64,000 nt of DNA from Streptomyces sp. NBC_00459 (GTDB lineage Bacteria > Actinomycetota > Actinomycetes > Streptomycetales > Streptomycetaceae): positions 372,001 through 436,000 of the forward strand of contig NZ_CP107903.1 of assembly GCF_036013955.1 (NCBI RefSeq). The letters run 5' to 3'. Numbering within the stretch: position 1 is the stretch's first letter; every line of letters starts with the position of its first letter. The position numbers were made by a program, and so were the translations under genes. The notes below the pieces were generated by a model, which saw only the letters and a list, made by a program, of their open reading frames with translations, did not search any database and was not told where the DNA came from. Of this stretch, positions 35,361 through 44,028 are shown piece after piece.

Positions 35361-36389
35361 ATGCTGCGGGTGCACTTCACCGCCGAAGACCTCGCGCACG
35401 TCCGCGTCGCCGCCGCCCCCGACCCGCTGTGGGAACTCACCAACAGCGTGCAGGTTCTGGCCACCGACGCGAGCGCCCTCGCGTACGGGGAGTGGCGACG
35501 GCTCGTCCGGCCGGGCCGGGGCCCTGCCGACGTGCTGCTCGCCGGGCTGATGCCGTCACGCGGCTACGCACCCGACTTCCTCACTCCTGCCCTGAGGGGC
35601 TCCCCCACCCTGGACAACGCGATCGACACGGTCCTGAGCACGCCCCGGACGGTCCTGCGCGACGATCTGGCCAGCCTTGCCTCCTCCACCGAACGGTCAC
35701 GCCCGCTGCCGGCCGCGACCCGCGCACTGGCCGACGGCGACGCCGACGCCCTGCGTCGACTCGGCACCGCCCTGCACGCCTACCACCGGCGGGCACTCGC
35801 TCCGCACTGGCCGCACATCCAGGCGCAGGTGCACGCCGATGTCGCCGTGCGCACCCGGGCGGTCCTCGACGGCGGCGCCGACGGGCTGCTCGCGAGCTTC
35901 ACTCCCCTGCTGCGATGGCGGCCGCCCGTCCTGGAGGCCGATTACCCGGTCGACCGCGACGTGCTGCTCGGCGGGCGCGGGCTGCTGCTCCAGCCGTCCT
36001 TCTTCTGCCACCACAGGCCCGTCATGCTCGCCGAACTGCAGGCCGATCTGACACCCGTCCTGGTCCATCCGATCCAGCACACCCCGGGCTGGGCGCGGGC
36101 GCGCGGTGCGGGCGGACAGGGCTCGGAGCTTGGCGCCCTGCTGGGACGGACCAGGGCGGCGATCCTGGAGGACGTCGTCACCGGCCGTACGACGGGTGAG
36201 CTCGCACGGCGGTTCGGGATCTCCGCGGCGGCGGTGAGCCAGCACACGGCGGTTCTGCGCCGGGCGGGCCTGTTGCTGAGCATGCGCCGGAACAAGTACG
36301 TGGTGCACACCATCACGCCCACCGGCCTGGCCCTGCTCGCCGGCATCCCCGGCGTCCCCGGCGTCTCCGGCGTCCCGCCCGAGCTCTGA
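35361..36389 (+). CDS. ArsR-type winged-helix regulator with large N-terminal domain
   Basis: This 342-residue regulator has a C-terminal winged helix (about 255-325). The recognition region reads TGELARRFGISAAAVSQHTAVLRRAG, quoted here only by its key residues: Ser-Ala-Ala-Ala-Val-Ser-Gln-His in the recognition helix. The N-terminal 240 residues are the DUF5937-like domain found with ArsR-type helices in actinomycetes and begin MLRVHFTAEDLAHVRVA. GGAGA precedes the ATG. The C-terminus ends in Gly-Val/Ile-Pro repeats coded by a 9-base tandem repeat (about 36343-36378). It is divergent from the Eis-like gene, which it may control. Confidence 0.8.
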   Translation: MLRVHFTAEDLAHVRVAAAPDPLWELTNSVQVLATDASALAYGEWRRLVRPGRGPADVLLAGLMPSRGYAPDFLTPALRGSPTLDNAIDTVLSTPRTVLRDDLASLASSTERSRPLPAATRALADGDADALRRLGTALHAYHRRALAPHWPHIQAQVHADVAVRTRAVLDGGADGLLASFTPLLRWRPPVLEADYPVDRDVLLGGRGLLLQPSFFCHHRPVMLAELQADLTPVLVHPIQHTPGWARARGAGGQGSELGALLGRTRAAILEDVVTGRTTGELARRFGISAAAVSQHTAVLRRAGLLLSMRRNKYVVHTITPTGLALLAGIPGVPGVSGVPPEL

Positions 36390-36524
36390 CGACTGGCACA
36401 TCGCTTCGTTTAAGCCAGGCCTTCAAGGTGTGGTGACGGTGTGGCGGCGGGCGACAGCCTGGTCACGCGGGGCCGTTCCAGGACCCGCGAGCCCCGTATG
36501 CCGCATCCTGAGGGAGAACCACAC

Positions 36525-37022
36525 ATGCCCAGCAAACGCTCCGTGCTCGCCGCGATCGGCGCTCTGGTCTGCCTGCTGGCGGCCATGTTCGCCGCGGCGC
36601 CGGCCCAAGCGGCCGTGCCCGCGGAACACGCTCCGGGCGGACAGGTGCTGATCGTGCCCGCAGCGCCTTCCGGCGCCGCGGCGGTGTCCGCCAGGTCCGC
36701 AGCCGTCAGCACACCCACGTCCTCTCCGGCCGTCCGTACGTCGCACATTCAGCCGGGCGCCTCCTACACCTGCGCCAGCGGCAACCTCTGCGCCGTCGTC
36801 TGGGACCCGACCACCTCCGACTACAAGGTCTTCTTCTTCTACAACTGCAACAGGTACTACCTGTCCAGCTGGGACGGCTCCGGCAACTACTACGACGCCC
36901 AGACCGGCGGCGTGACCTCGTACTTCTACGGGCAGAGCGGCAACGTACTGAAGTCGTTCACCCCGGACTCCACCAACCACGCCTACAACTGGACTCCCGT
37001 CTGGTCCATCCGCAACTGCTGA
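36525..37022 (+). CDS. Secreted protein, crystallin/I36-inhibitor-like
   Basis: A 165-residue exported protein with a clear Sec signal (MPSKRSVLAAIGALVCLLAA, ending AQA near residue 29), an Ala/Ser/Thr linker and a C-terminal beta-rich domain of about 90 residues. This domain contains YTCASGNLCAVVW, YKVFFFYNCNRYYLSSW and the end motif WTPVWSIRNC, giving four cysteines. The pattern resembles the beta/gamma-crystallin-like secreted proteins related to the I36 peptidase inhibitors of Streptomyces. AGGGAG precedes the ATG, and a strong terminator follows. Inhibitor activity is not shown by the sequence. Confidence 0.75.
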   Translation: MPSKRSVLAAIGALVCLLAAMFAAAPAQAAVPAEHAPGGQVLIVPAAPSGAAAVSARSAAVSTPTSSPAVRTSHIQPGASYTCASGNLCAVVWDPTTSDYKVFFFYNCNRYYLSSWDGSGNYYDAQTGGVTSYFYGQSGNVLKSFTPDSTNHAYNWTPVWSIRNC

Positions 37023-37034
37023 CCGCACGCTGAC

Positions 37035-37077
37035 GAAGACCCCGGTGCCACCGCGAGGGAGCGGCACCGGGGTCTTC
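37035..37077 (+). terminator. 15-bp perfect hairpin after the crystallin-like gene
   Basis: GAAGACCCCGGTGCC (37035-37049) pairs exactly with GGCACCGGGGTCTTC (37063-37077) over a 13-base loop, starting 13 bases beyond the stop codon. It isolates the gene from the sigma factor that follows. Confidence 0.85.
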
Positions 37078-37327
37078 GTATTGCGGGAATCGGTCCCGCG
37101 AGTCGGACGCCGGCAGTCGGCTGGGGAGTTCGGCAAGCGCGAAGTGCCCACATCCAAGCGGACCTTGTCGTCGCGCCGGCCCAGCGCGGACGGCAAGGCG
37201 TTCCTGTTCCCGCTCGCCCCGCGCCCGTCCGGTGTGAGCCAGACCACACGCCAGGAGTGCATAGCGGGGTGGGTGCCAGTGCCTTTATTGCAGGTGTAGG
37301 GGCGTGCTGAAACAAGGGACAACACTG

Positions 37328-37834
37328 ATGGGGCAGTTGCGGGCCGACGAGTTCGACCGGTTCGTTGCGGCTCGGTGGTCGGCGTTGCTTCACCTGGCGC
37401 GGCTGCTCACCGGCGGAGACCGGCACCGGGCCGAGGATCTGCTCCAGGAGGCGCTTGTCAAGCTGTGGTTCGCGTGGCCGAAAGTGGCCGCGCAGGCTCC
37501 CGAGGCATATGTGCGCAGGGTCCTGGCCCGTGCCGCGGCACGCTCCGCACGGCGTCGCTGGTGGGGCGAGCGCCCCGTGGACCAACTGCCCGACCCGCCA
37601 GAGGTGAGGGACGAGAGCGCCGCCGTGGACGAACGGACCCGGCTGGAAACGATGCTGGCGTTGCTGCCGGCGCGACAGCGGGCCGCGGTGGTGTTGCGCT
37701 ACTACCAGGACCTGCCCGAGCGGCTGGTCGCGGAGGCGCTGGGGTGTCCAGTGGGTACCGCTCGTTCGCTCACGGCACGCGGCGTCGCACGGCTGCGGCT
37801 GCTTCTGGCGGAGGAAGTCGAGGCGGTGGAGTGA
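37328..37834 (+). CDS. SigE-family (ECF-type) RNA polymerase sigma factor
   Basis: This 168-residue sigma factor has region 2 at about 8-72 (LARLLTGGDRHRAEDLLQEAL, key Asp-Leu-Leu-Gln-Glu element) and region 4 at about 105-155 (LPARQRAAVVLRYYQDL then a helix-turn-helix GCPVGTARSLTARG). The SigE-family style is clear. The ATG at 37328 has AAGGGA nine bases upstream; an upstream GTG at 37304 also has an AGGGG site and would add eight residues. The next gene starts 11 bases after the stop and encodes a single-span protein that probably acts as its anti-sigma partner. No zinc-binding anti-sigma motif is present there. Confidence 0.88.
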   Translation: MGQLRADEFDRFVAARWSALLHLARLLTGGDRHRAEDLLQEALVKLWFAWPKVAAQAPEAYVRRVLARAAARSARRRWWGERPVDQLPDPPEVRDESAAVDERTRLETMLALLPARQRAAVVLRYYQDLPERLVAEALGCPVGTARSLTARGVARLRLLLAEEVEAVE

Positions 37835-37845
37835 GAGAGGGAGCC

Positions 37846-38250
37846 ATGGATCACTTCGAGCAGGAGCTGGCGCGGATGATGCGTGACAGCCGGCAGGACA
37901 CACCCTACGAGGACCGGCACCGACGTCGGCTCCAAGCAGGCGTTCGCGCCCGCCGAGGGGCCCGGACGGTCTGGACGGTCACCGGATCCCTGCTGGCCGT
38001 TGCCGGAATCGGAGTCGGCCTGATGGTCCTGCCGAACTCGTTCGCACAAGGCGGACCCACCCGCCCTCAGCCCCGCCCCGTCACCTCTGCCGAGTCGGTT
38101 CCGATGCCGTCGGCGGTCCGTCCCGCCTCCACCACCCAGGAGGTGCCGATGCCGACCAGGACGTCAGCCACCAGGCCGGTGCCGATGCCGAACCGCCCCT
38201 CGAGCGCCGATCCGGTCCATATGCCGACCCGGACATCGGCGGCCCGCTAG
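37846..38250 (+). CDS. Single-span membrane protein with PTS-rich tail, probable anti-sigma
   Basis: A 134-residue protein with an N-terminal cytoplasmic segment (MDHFEQELARMMRDS, then Arg-rich), one helix at about 45-68 and an extracytoplasmic tail of about 60 residues rich in Pro, Thr, Ser and Met. The tail has four x-x-MP repeats (VPMP, VPMP, VPMP, VHMP). Positive residues before the helix predict N-in topology. The position directly after the sigma factor and the MDHFEQELARMMRDS opening are typical of partners of SigE-family factors. The Pmt gene lies 58 bases downstream, so the tail could be an O-mannosylation substrate. Confidence 0.7.
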   Translation: MDHFEQELARMMRDSRQDTPYEDRHRRRLQAGVRARRGARTVWTVTGSLLAVAGIGVGLMVLPNSFAQGGPTRPQPRPVTSAESVPMPSAVRPASTTQEVPMPTRTSATRPVPMPNRPSSADPVHMPTRTSAAR

Positions 38251-38308
38251 CGCCGTCGCCGGCTTCGAGTGATCCCGTCCCGCTCTCGACGAGTTGAAAG
38301 CTGCCCAC

Positions 38309-40033
38309 GTGACCCGTGAGAACGCGACCACGCCTGCCCATTCCCCGCACAGGGCGGCGCGACTCCGGCCGAGCTCGTGGGAGCGGCGACTGCGTCTCTT
38401 CGGGTACGCAGGACAGCCTCGTACGTCCACGCGCGAGCGCCTGGTGGCGCCGTTTCCCGAACCGGAGCCCTGGTTGTGGCACACGCTCGGACTGTCCACG
38501 GTGGCGGCGGGCCGACTGGCTCGCTGGTCCGGGTGGGGCGGGCCGCTGCTGGTGGCACTCCTTGCCGGGCTGGCGCGTTTCTGGCGTCTGGGCAGCCCGC
38601 ACGCTGTTGTGTTCGACGAGACGTACTACGCCAAGGACGCCTGGTCCGTGCTGCGGCTCGGCTACGAGGGCACCTGGCCGGACAGGAAGATCTCCGACCC
38701 GCAGATCCTGGCCGACCCTCAGGTGATCCCGCTCTCCGACACGGGGGCCTATGTCGCGCATCCGCCGACGGGCAAGTGGGTGATCGCGGTCGGCGAGTGG
38801 ATGTTCGGCCTCGACCCGTTCGGATGGCGCTTCATGACGGCGGTCCTGGGCACGCTGTCGGTGCTGATGCTGTGCCGCACAGGACGACGCCTGTTCCGGT
38901 CGACGCTGCTGGGCTGCCTGGCCGGAGCACTCATGGCGGTGGACGGTCTGCACTACGTGATGAGCCGCACCGCTCTGCTCGACGTCGTCGTCATGTTCTT
39001 CGTCCTGGCCGCATTCGGCTGCCTGCTCATCGACCGGGACCATGCGCGGGCCCGGCTTGCGGCAGCCCTACCGGTGGGCGACGACGGCCACGGGCGCCCG
39101 GACCAGGACACCGGCGACCGCGCCGGGACGGGCATACGTCCCTGGCGGCTCGCGGCCGGCTTCTTTCTGGGCCTGGCCGCCTCGACCAAATGGAACGGCC
39201 TGTACTTCCTGGCGCTCTTCCTCGTCCTGACCCTCCTGTGGGACGTGGGCGCCCGTCGCGTCGCGGGGGCACGCCACCCCTACCGTGCGGTGCTGCGCGC
39301 GGATTTCGGCTGGGCGGCTGTGTCCCTCGTTCCGGTTGCCGTGGTGACGTACCTGGTGACATGGACAGGCTGGTTCCTGTCCGACAACGGATACGGGCGC
39401 CACTGGGCGGACGGCCGTGGCGGCACGTGGTCCTGGATCCCGGCCCCGCTGCGCAGCCTGTGGCACTACGAGTACAGCGTCTACCAGTTCAACGTGGGAC
39501 TGCACATCCCGCACAAATACGAGTCGAACCCGTGGAGTTGGCTGGTCCTCGGCCGTCCTGTGCTGTTCGATTACCAGTCACCGAAACCCGGTGCGGACGG
39601 CTGCCACGCGGCGGCCGGCTGCTCACAGGCGATCCTCGCCCTGGGCACGCCGCTGCTGTGGTGGTCGGCGTGCTTCGCCCTGGTGTACCTGTTCCATCGC
39701 TGGGCGCTGCGCCGAGACTGGCGCGCGGGCGCCGTGCTGTGCGCGGTGGGTGCGGGTTATCTTCCCTGGTTCCTTTACCAGGACCGGACGATCTTCTCCT
39801 TCTACGCCGTCGTCTTCGTGCCGTACCTGTGCCTGGCCGTGACGATGATGCTGGGTGCGCTGCTGGGGCCGCCGGGCGCGGATGCCGCACGCCGCACACG
39901 GGGTGCGGTGGCCGCGGGCACGCTGGTACTGCTCATCACCTGGAACTTCGTCTACTTCTTCCCGATCTACACGGGACAGACGATTCCGTATTCCGGCTGG
40001 CTCACCCGCATGTGGCTCGACACCTGGATCTGA
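38309..40033 (+). CDS. pmt: Protein O-mannosyltransferase (Pmt)
   Basis: A 574-residue GT39 glycosyltransferase with about ten to eleven membrane helices. The catalytic acidic pair Asp103-Glu104 lies in VVFDETYYAKD on the first outer loop. HPPTGKW and the later HYEYSVYQFNVGL with HKYESNPWSW are conserved family motifs. It transfers mannose from polyprenyl-phosphate-mannose to Ser/Thr of exported proteins at the membrane outer face. The GTG start at 38309 fits; a TTG at 38294 is possible. The sigma/anti-sigma pair upstream may share its transcript. In Streptomyces, Pmt is also known for its role in phage phiC31 receptor glycosylation. Confidence 0.88.
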   Translation: MTRENATTPAHSPHRAARLRPSSWERRLRLFGYAGQPRTSTRERLVAPFPEPEPWLWHTLGLSTVAAGRLARWSGWGGPLLVALLAGLARFWRLGSPHAVVFDETYYAKDAWSVLRLGYEGTWPDRKISDPQILADPQVIPLSDTGAYVAHPPTGKWVIAVGEWMFGLDPFGWRFMTAVLGTLSVLMLCRTGRRLFRSTLLGCLAGALMAVDGLHYVMSRTALLDVVVMFFVLAAFGCLLIDRDHARARLAAALPVGDDGHGRPDQDTGDRAGTGIRPWRLAAGFFLGLAASTKWNGLYFLALFLVLTLLWDVGARRVAGARHPYRAVLRADFGWAAVSLVPVAVVTYLVTWTGWFLSDNGYGRHWADGRGGTWSWIPAPLRSLWHYEYSVYQFNVGLHIPHKYESNPWSWLVLGRPVLFDYQSPKPGADGCHAAAGCSQAILALGTPLLWWSACFALVYLFHRWALRRDWRAGAVLCAVGAGYLPWFLYQDRTIFSFYAVVFVPYLCLAVTMMLGALLGPPGADAARRTRGAVAAGTLVLLITWNFVYFFPIYTGQTIPYSGWLTRMWLDTWI

Positions 40034-40339
40034 GCCCGTCCTGAGCGGCTACGGCTGCTGTCGCGCCCCGGGACCAGGAGCCCCTCCGTGCCGCACTTGC
40101 CATGGGGCCCGCTGGGGCGCCCCTACGGCAGCCGACGACGGCGAACGTGCCCTCGACGGCCTTCGGCAGGGCGGTGGTTGCCGGGGTGCCGCGTCCGCCG
40201 TCCGGCGCCTCGCCCTGGTGAACCCGGCATGGCAGAGGTACCGCCACCCACACCCACCTCACCCGGCACCGCTGCCCGGCGAAACTCCCCCGCCGTCGCG
40301 GCCCGTCTCATCCGGACGGTCAGGGCCCGGTACCGGGTG

Positions 40340-40500
40340 CAGATCGGGGTCCGGCCCGTGGTGACGCCGGACTGGTCGATCGCCGAGCACGTCGGCCGTC
40401 GCTCCCCGCACCGGTTGCAGCACCTGCTAGGTCGGTCGAGGTGGGACGCGGACGGAGCACGGGGCCTCAGTCGCCGCGCCCGACACCGCGATCGGGTGCG
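40340..40500 (+). pseudogene. IS701-family transposase remnant (N-terminal fragment)
   Basis: In one plus-strand frame the translation reads DWSIAEHVGRRSP, then HRLQHLLGRSRWDADG and AR. This matches the conserved N-terminal block of IS701-type transposases (AEqaGh.sPdgmQrLL..a.WD.d.vRd). There is no DDE core and no terminal repeat, and the frame has no supported start. The fragment runs into the 3' end of the reductase gene on the other strand. The preceding part of 40034-40340 shows no gene. Confidence 0.6.
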
Positions 40501-41111
40501 CTCATGTCTCCTGTCCCGGGCGTGCCGCCGGCGAGGCCGTAGCGCAGATACACGGTGCCCTTCGGACCGGCTACCGGCGGTTCGAGGAGCGTGATGTTCG
40601 TGGGCACCGCGCCACCCTCGAACACCTTTTTCCCGACGCCGAGCACGATCGGGTGCACCCAGAGGTCAAGCCGGTCGAAGAGCTTTTCGCGCAGGAGGGT
40701 CTGCACCAGGTTCAGGCTCCCGACTACCTTCACGTGCTCGTGCCGGTCACGGATCTCGCGCACCGCACCTGCCAGATCCGGGCCGAGCTGCGTGGAGCCG
40801 GCCCACGAGAGGTCGGGCCCGCCACGGGACGCCACATACTTCGGGACGCTGTTGAAGAGCGTGGCGATCTTGTTGTCCTCACCGCCCTCCTGGTGCGGCC
40901 AGTAGGCGGCGAAGATGTCATACGTCCGCCGGCCGAGCAGGAGGGCGTCCGTGCCCTCGTACGCGGCGGCGACCTGCGCCCCCGAGACCTCGTCCAGCAG
41001 GGGCGCCTGCCAGCCGCCGAACGGGAACCCCACCGGGTCCTCGTCCGGGCCGCCGGGCGCCTGCCCGACCAGGTCGAGGGTTGCGAACAACTCGATGTGG
41101 ATGAGTCCCAT
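40467..41111 (-). CDS. RibD C-terminal/dihydrofolate-reductase-like protein
   Basis: A 214-residue protein of the RibD-C (bacterial bifunctional deaminase-reductase C-terminal) family. It opens with MGLIHIELFATLDLV and contains LLGRRTYDIFAAYWP and VKVVGSLNLVQTLL, the NADPH-binding strand-loop pattern, followed by DLWVHPIVLGVGKKVFEGG. There is no deaminase domain, so it is the stand-alone reductase type whose substrate is unknown. GGGAG lies upstream of the ATG. The last 15 residues extend into DNA next to the IS701 remnant, so the C-terminus may have been altered. Confidence 0.82.
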   Translation of the reverse strand: MGLIHIELFATLDLVGQAPGGPDEDPVGFPFGGWQAPLLDEVSGAQVAAAYEGTDALLLGRRTYDIFAAYWPHQEGGEDNKIATLFNSVPKYVASRGGPDLSWAGSTQLGPDLAGAVREIRDRHEHVKVVGSLNLVQTLLREKLFDRLDLWVHPIVLGVGKKVFEGGAVPTNITLLEPPVAGPKGTVYLRYGLAGGTPGTGDMSAPDRGVGRGD

Positions 41112-41389
41112 GCCGTACTCCCGATGAGTTGGTTGTCCCCGGTCGGAAGGTAGACCTGTGGGCGTCGGCAGACTCATCGCCGCGACGACTCCAAGTTTCG
41201 TACGGCATCCGACGTCCGGCATCCGGCCGCCGGGCGATCCCTGTGGGCGGGGCGGTGAGCACCGGCGGGGGGCCACCGGCCGACGCCGACCGCCGTGGGT
41301 ACCCACCGTGGAGGCATCTCGCACCGCAGGCGCCCAGGAAGTGGGCCTAGGCTGTTGTCAGGCCCGAGAAATAGGGGAAACAAGCGATC

Positions 41390-42445
41390 ATGGCGATTGG
41401 GGACAAGCCCATGTCCGGACGGCCCCGGCCGTCGATGGCGGATGTCGCCCGTCACGCCGGTGTCGCGCCGCAGACGGTGTCGCGCGTGTCCAACGGCCAC
41501 ACGAACGTCGACCCGGCGACCAGGCAGCGGGTCGTGGAGTCGATGCAGGCGCTTGGCTACCGGCCGAACGGAGCCGCCCGTGCGCTCAAGAGCGGACGGT
41601 TCAACACGATCGGTGTCATCACCTTCACGCTCAGGACGTTCGGAAACACGCGCACGCTCGACGCCATCGCAGCGGAAGCCGCACGCGCCAAGTACGCCGT
41701 CACCCTCATCCCCGTGTCGGACCCGACCATGGGCAGGGTTTCCGGCGCCTACGACCGGCTCAGCGAGGCGGCCGTCGACGGAGTGATCCTCGTCTTCGAG
41801 GCGCATCTCCTCGACGACGCGGAGTTCAGCCTCCCGCCGGGGGTCCCGATGGTGGTCGTCGACTCCGACACCGGCCCCGGCTACACCGTGGTGGACACCG
41901 ATCAGGCCCAGGGCGCCCGTCAGGCGACGGAACATCTGCTGGAACTCGGCCACCGGCAGGTATGGCACATCGCCGGACCTCCGACCTCGTTCTCCGCGGC
42001 CCATCGGGTCGAGTCCTGGCAGCGCACCCTGCGGCAGGCCGGCATCGTCCCGCCCCCGGTCCTGTACGGCGACTGGACCACCCGTTCCGGATACCGGCAC
42101 GGGTTGACTCTGGGGCGAAGACCGGAGGTCACGGCGATCTTCGCCGCGAACGACCACATGGCGCTCGGCGTCATGCGCGCGCTGCACGAGCTCGGCCGCC
42201 GGATTCCCGAGGATGTCAGCGTCGTGGGGTTCGACGACATGGAGGAGACCCATGCCTTCTGGCCGCCGCTCACCACTGTGCGGCAGGACTTCGCCGCGGT
42301 CGGCCGGCTCAGTCTTCAGAAGCTGCTGAGCAAGATCGGCCGTACTGGGCCCGACACGATCGACAAGACCTTGGTCCCCACCAGGCTGGTGGTCCGCGCC
42401 AGCACCGGAGCGCCGCCGCCCTCATCGGGAGACCATGCGCGGTGA
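41390..42445 (+). CDS. LacI-family transcriptional regulator
   Basis: This 351-residue repressor has an N-terminal LacI helix-turn-helix (SMADVARHAGVAPQTVSRVSN, key residues 15-35), a hinge helix (ATRQRVVESMQALGYRPN region) and a periplasmic-binding-type effector domain. The domain carries the usual elements FDDMEE, FAANDHMALG and PPLTTVRQDF. It converges with the secreted GH5 gene and shares its terminator; in Streptomyces such pairs usually regulate the glycoside hydrolase in response to an oligosaccharide. A palindrome with a central CG lies in the GH5 promoter, a good candidate operator. Confidence 0.9.
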   Translation: MAIGDKPMSGRPRPSMADVARHAGVAPQTVSRVSNGHTNVDPATRQRVVESMQALGYRPNGAARALKSGRFNTIGVITFTLRTFGNTRTLDAIAAEAARAKYAVTLIPVSDPTMGRVSGAYDRLSEAAVDGVILVFEAHLLDDAEFSLPPGVPMVVVDSDTGPGYTVVDTDQAQGARQATEHLLELGHRQVWHIAGPPTSFSAAHRVESWQRTLRQAGIVPPPVLYGDWTTRSGYRHGLTLGRRPEVTAIFAANDHMALGVMRALHELGRRIPEDVSVVGFDDMEETHAFWPPLTTVRQDFAAVGRLSLQKLLSKIGRTGPDTIDKTLVPTRLVVRASTGAPPPSSGDHAR

Positions 42446-42447
42446 CA

Positions 42448-42497
42448 CCGAACCGTACGGGCCCGGCGAGAGTACTCGCCGGGCCCGTACGGTTCGG
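42448..42497. terminator. 23-bp perfect hairpin between LacI and GH5 genes
   Basis: A perfect 23-bp stem (42448-42470 with 42475-42497) is closed by a four-base AGTA loop. It starts three bases after the LacI stop and ends 46 bases before the GH5 stop, so it serves both converging genes. Confidence 0.9.
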
Positions 42498-42543
42498 ATC
42501 AGTGGTCGATCGGATCAGTGGTCGAGGGGAACAGGTTCCGGAA

Positions 42544-44028
42544 TCAGCTCCTGGTCCACTGCTGGTTACTGCCTCCGCTGCAGTACCAGACATCGACCGA
42601 CGTGCCGTTGCCGGTGCCTGCTCCGGACGCGTCCAGACAGAGCGCCGGGTTCGCGACGCTGGTCACGGTGAGGTCCGCGTTCACGTTCCACTGCTGTGCC
42701 GTCGTACCGGTGCAGTCGGAGATGACCACGGGGTCTCCCGCCGTGGCTCCGGTGCCTCCCACCGTCATGCACTTGTTGCCGTAGACGGTGAGTTGCTTGT
42801 CCGCGTCCCAGTTCCAGGACTGGTTGCCGCCGTCGTTGCAGTCCCAGAGGTCGAGCTGGGTGCCGTTGGTCGTGCTGAAGCCGGGCACGTCCACGCAACG
42901 GTTGGAGCCCACTCCGCGCAGGACCTCACCGGGAGGCGCGGGCGGCAGGTTGTTGACGGGCGGGGTCTTGCCGAAGCCGTAGCCCCAGCGCAGCAGCGCG
43001 ACTCCGGTGGCGTTGTTGTCCACCAGGTTGCCCTTGGCGTCCAGCGACTCGATCGAGTAGGCGTCGCCGAACCTCAGCCCCGGCCAGTAGACCAGTCCCA
43101 TCCCCTTGCTGCGGGCGGTGTTGGTCACGGCCGCGAGGTAGGACGTGTAGATGTTGCCGTTCCACGCGCCGTAGTTCAGACCGGTGGTCATCGGGGAGCC
43201 GGCCTCGTCGATGATGGTCCGGCCGGCGTACTTGCCGATCCGGGCTTCGAGGTCGGCGACCCAGTCCGCCTGCTGGGTGTAGCTGGCCCAGAAGCCGTAG
43301 AAGTGCAGCGAGAGCAGTGTTCCCCGCAGTGCGCGCGCCGCGCCGACACCGGTGACGTTGTCGTTGTAGCCGGTACCGCTGATCACGACACGGCCGCGCG
43401 GGACGTCCTTGTGCTGGGCCAGCCAGCCGCTGGTGACGGACACCCACTGGTCCAGGGTGTAGCCGTGCGGCTCGTTCATGGGCTCGAAGTAGACCCGCGG
43501 GTTGTGCTTGTACTCCCGCACAACCGTGTTCCACATCTTCTTCCAGGCGGCCGTGTCGTCGACCAGGCCGTCCTTGCTGGAGTCGGCCTCCCAGTAGCTG
43601 ACGATGACCTTGTCACCGTAGGCCGTCGCAGCGTCGATCGTCGCCCGGTACGACTTCCACCAGGTGGTGCCCACGGTCGCCGGGTTGATCGGCAGTCGCA
43701 GCGTGTTGGCGCCCAGGTTCTTCTTGAATCCGCGCACCATGCGATCCGTGGTGCGGTACACGGTGCGGTAGTTGTCGGTCACCTTCAGCCCGCTGGGCAC
43801 CACGGCGTCACTGGCGTAGTTGTCCCGCGGGTCTGCCCAGTTCACCCCACGGAAGTCACTGGTACCGCCCTTCGACGAGGGCTTCGCCGTCGCGTGCGAG
43901 GCGGCCGATCTCTCGGGGGCCGACTGGGCGAGGGCGGGGGCCGGGGCGGTCAGGAACATGAGTGTCGCGCCGAAGCCGGCCATGAGCACACTGGCCAGTC
44001 TTCTCGACCTCGTCGGGGTCTTGGTCAT
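42544..44028 (-). CDS. Secreted GH5 glycoside hydrolase with ricin-type (CBM13) module
   Basis: A 494-residue exported enzyme. The signal peptide runs to about residue 35. The GH5 barrel has acid/base Glu186 in EPMNEPHG and nucleophile Glu275 in TIIDEAGSP, with the expected histidine strand SLHFYGF (about 240-246). A proline linker (359-366) leads to a ricin-B-type lectin module (about 368-494) with QxW-like repeats NQSWNW, AQQWN and NQQW. GH5 members cleave cellulose, mannan or related beta-glycans; the exact substrate cannot be told. GGAGAC precedes the ATG. The LacI regulator and a promoter palindrome suggest sugar-induced expression. Confidence 0.88.
   Translation of the reverse strand: MTKTPTRSRRLASVLMAGFGATLMFLTAPAPALAQSAPERSAASHATAKPSSKGGTSDFRGVNWADPRDNYASDAVVPSGLKVTDNYRTVYRTTDRMVRGFKKNLGANTLRLPINPATVGTTWWKSYRATIDAATAYGDKVIVSYWEADSSKDGLVDDTAAWKKMWNTVVREYKHNPRVYFEPMNEPHGYTLDQWVSVTSGWLAQHKDVPRGRVVISGTGYNDNVTGVGAARALRGTLLSLHFYGFWASYTQQADWVADLEARIGKYAGRTIIDEAGSPMTTGLNYGAWNGNIYTSYLAAVTNTARSKGMGLVYWPGLRFGDAYSIESLDAKGNLVDNNATGVALLRWGYGFGKTPPVNNLPPAPPGEVLRGVGSNRCVDVPGFSTTNGTQLDLWDCNDGGNQSWNWDADKQLTVYGNKCMTVGGTGATAGDPVVISDCTGTTAQQWNVNADLTVTSVANPALCLDASGAGTGNGTSVDVWYCSGGSNQQWTRS

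Noticed and set aside
36343..36378. 9-base tandem repeat considered as a non-coding minisatellite
   Set aside because: It is in frame within the ArsR-type regulator and simply encodes its tail.
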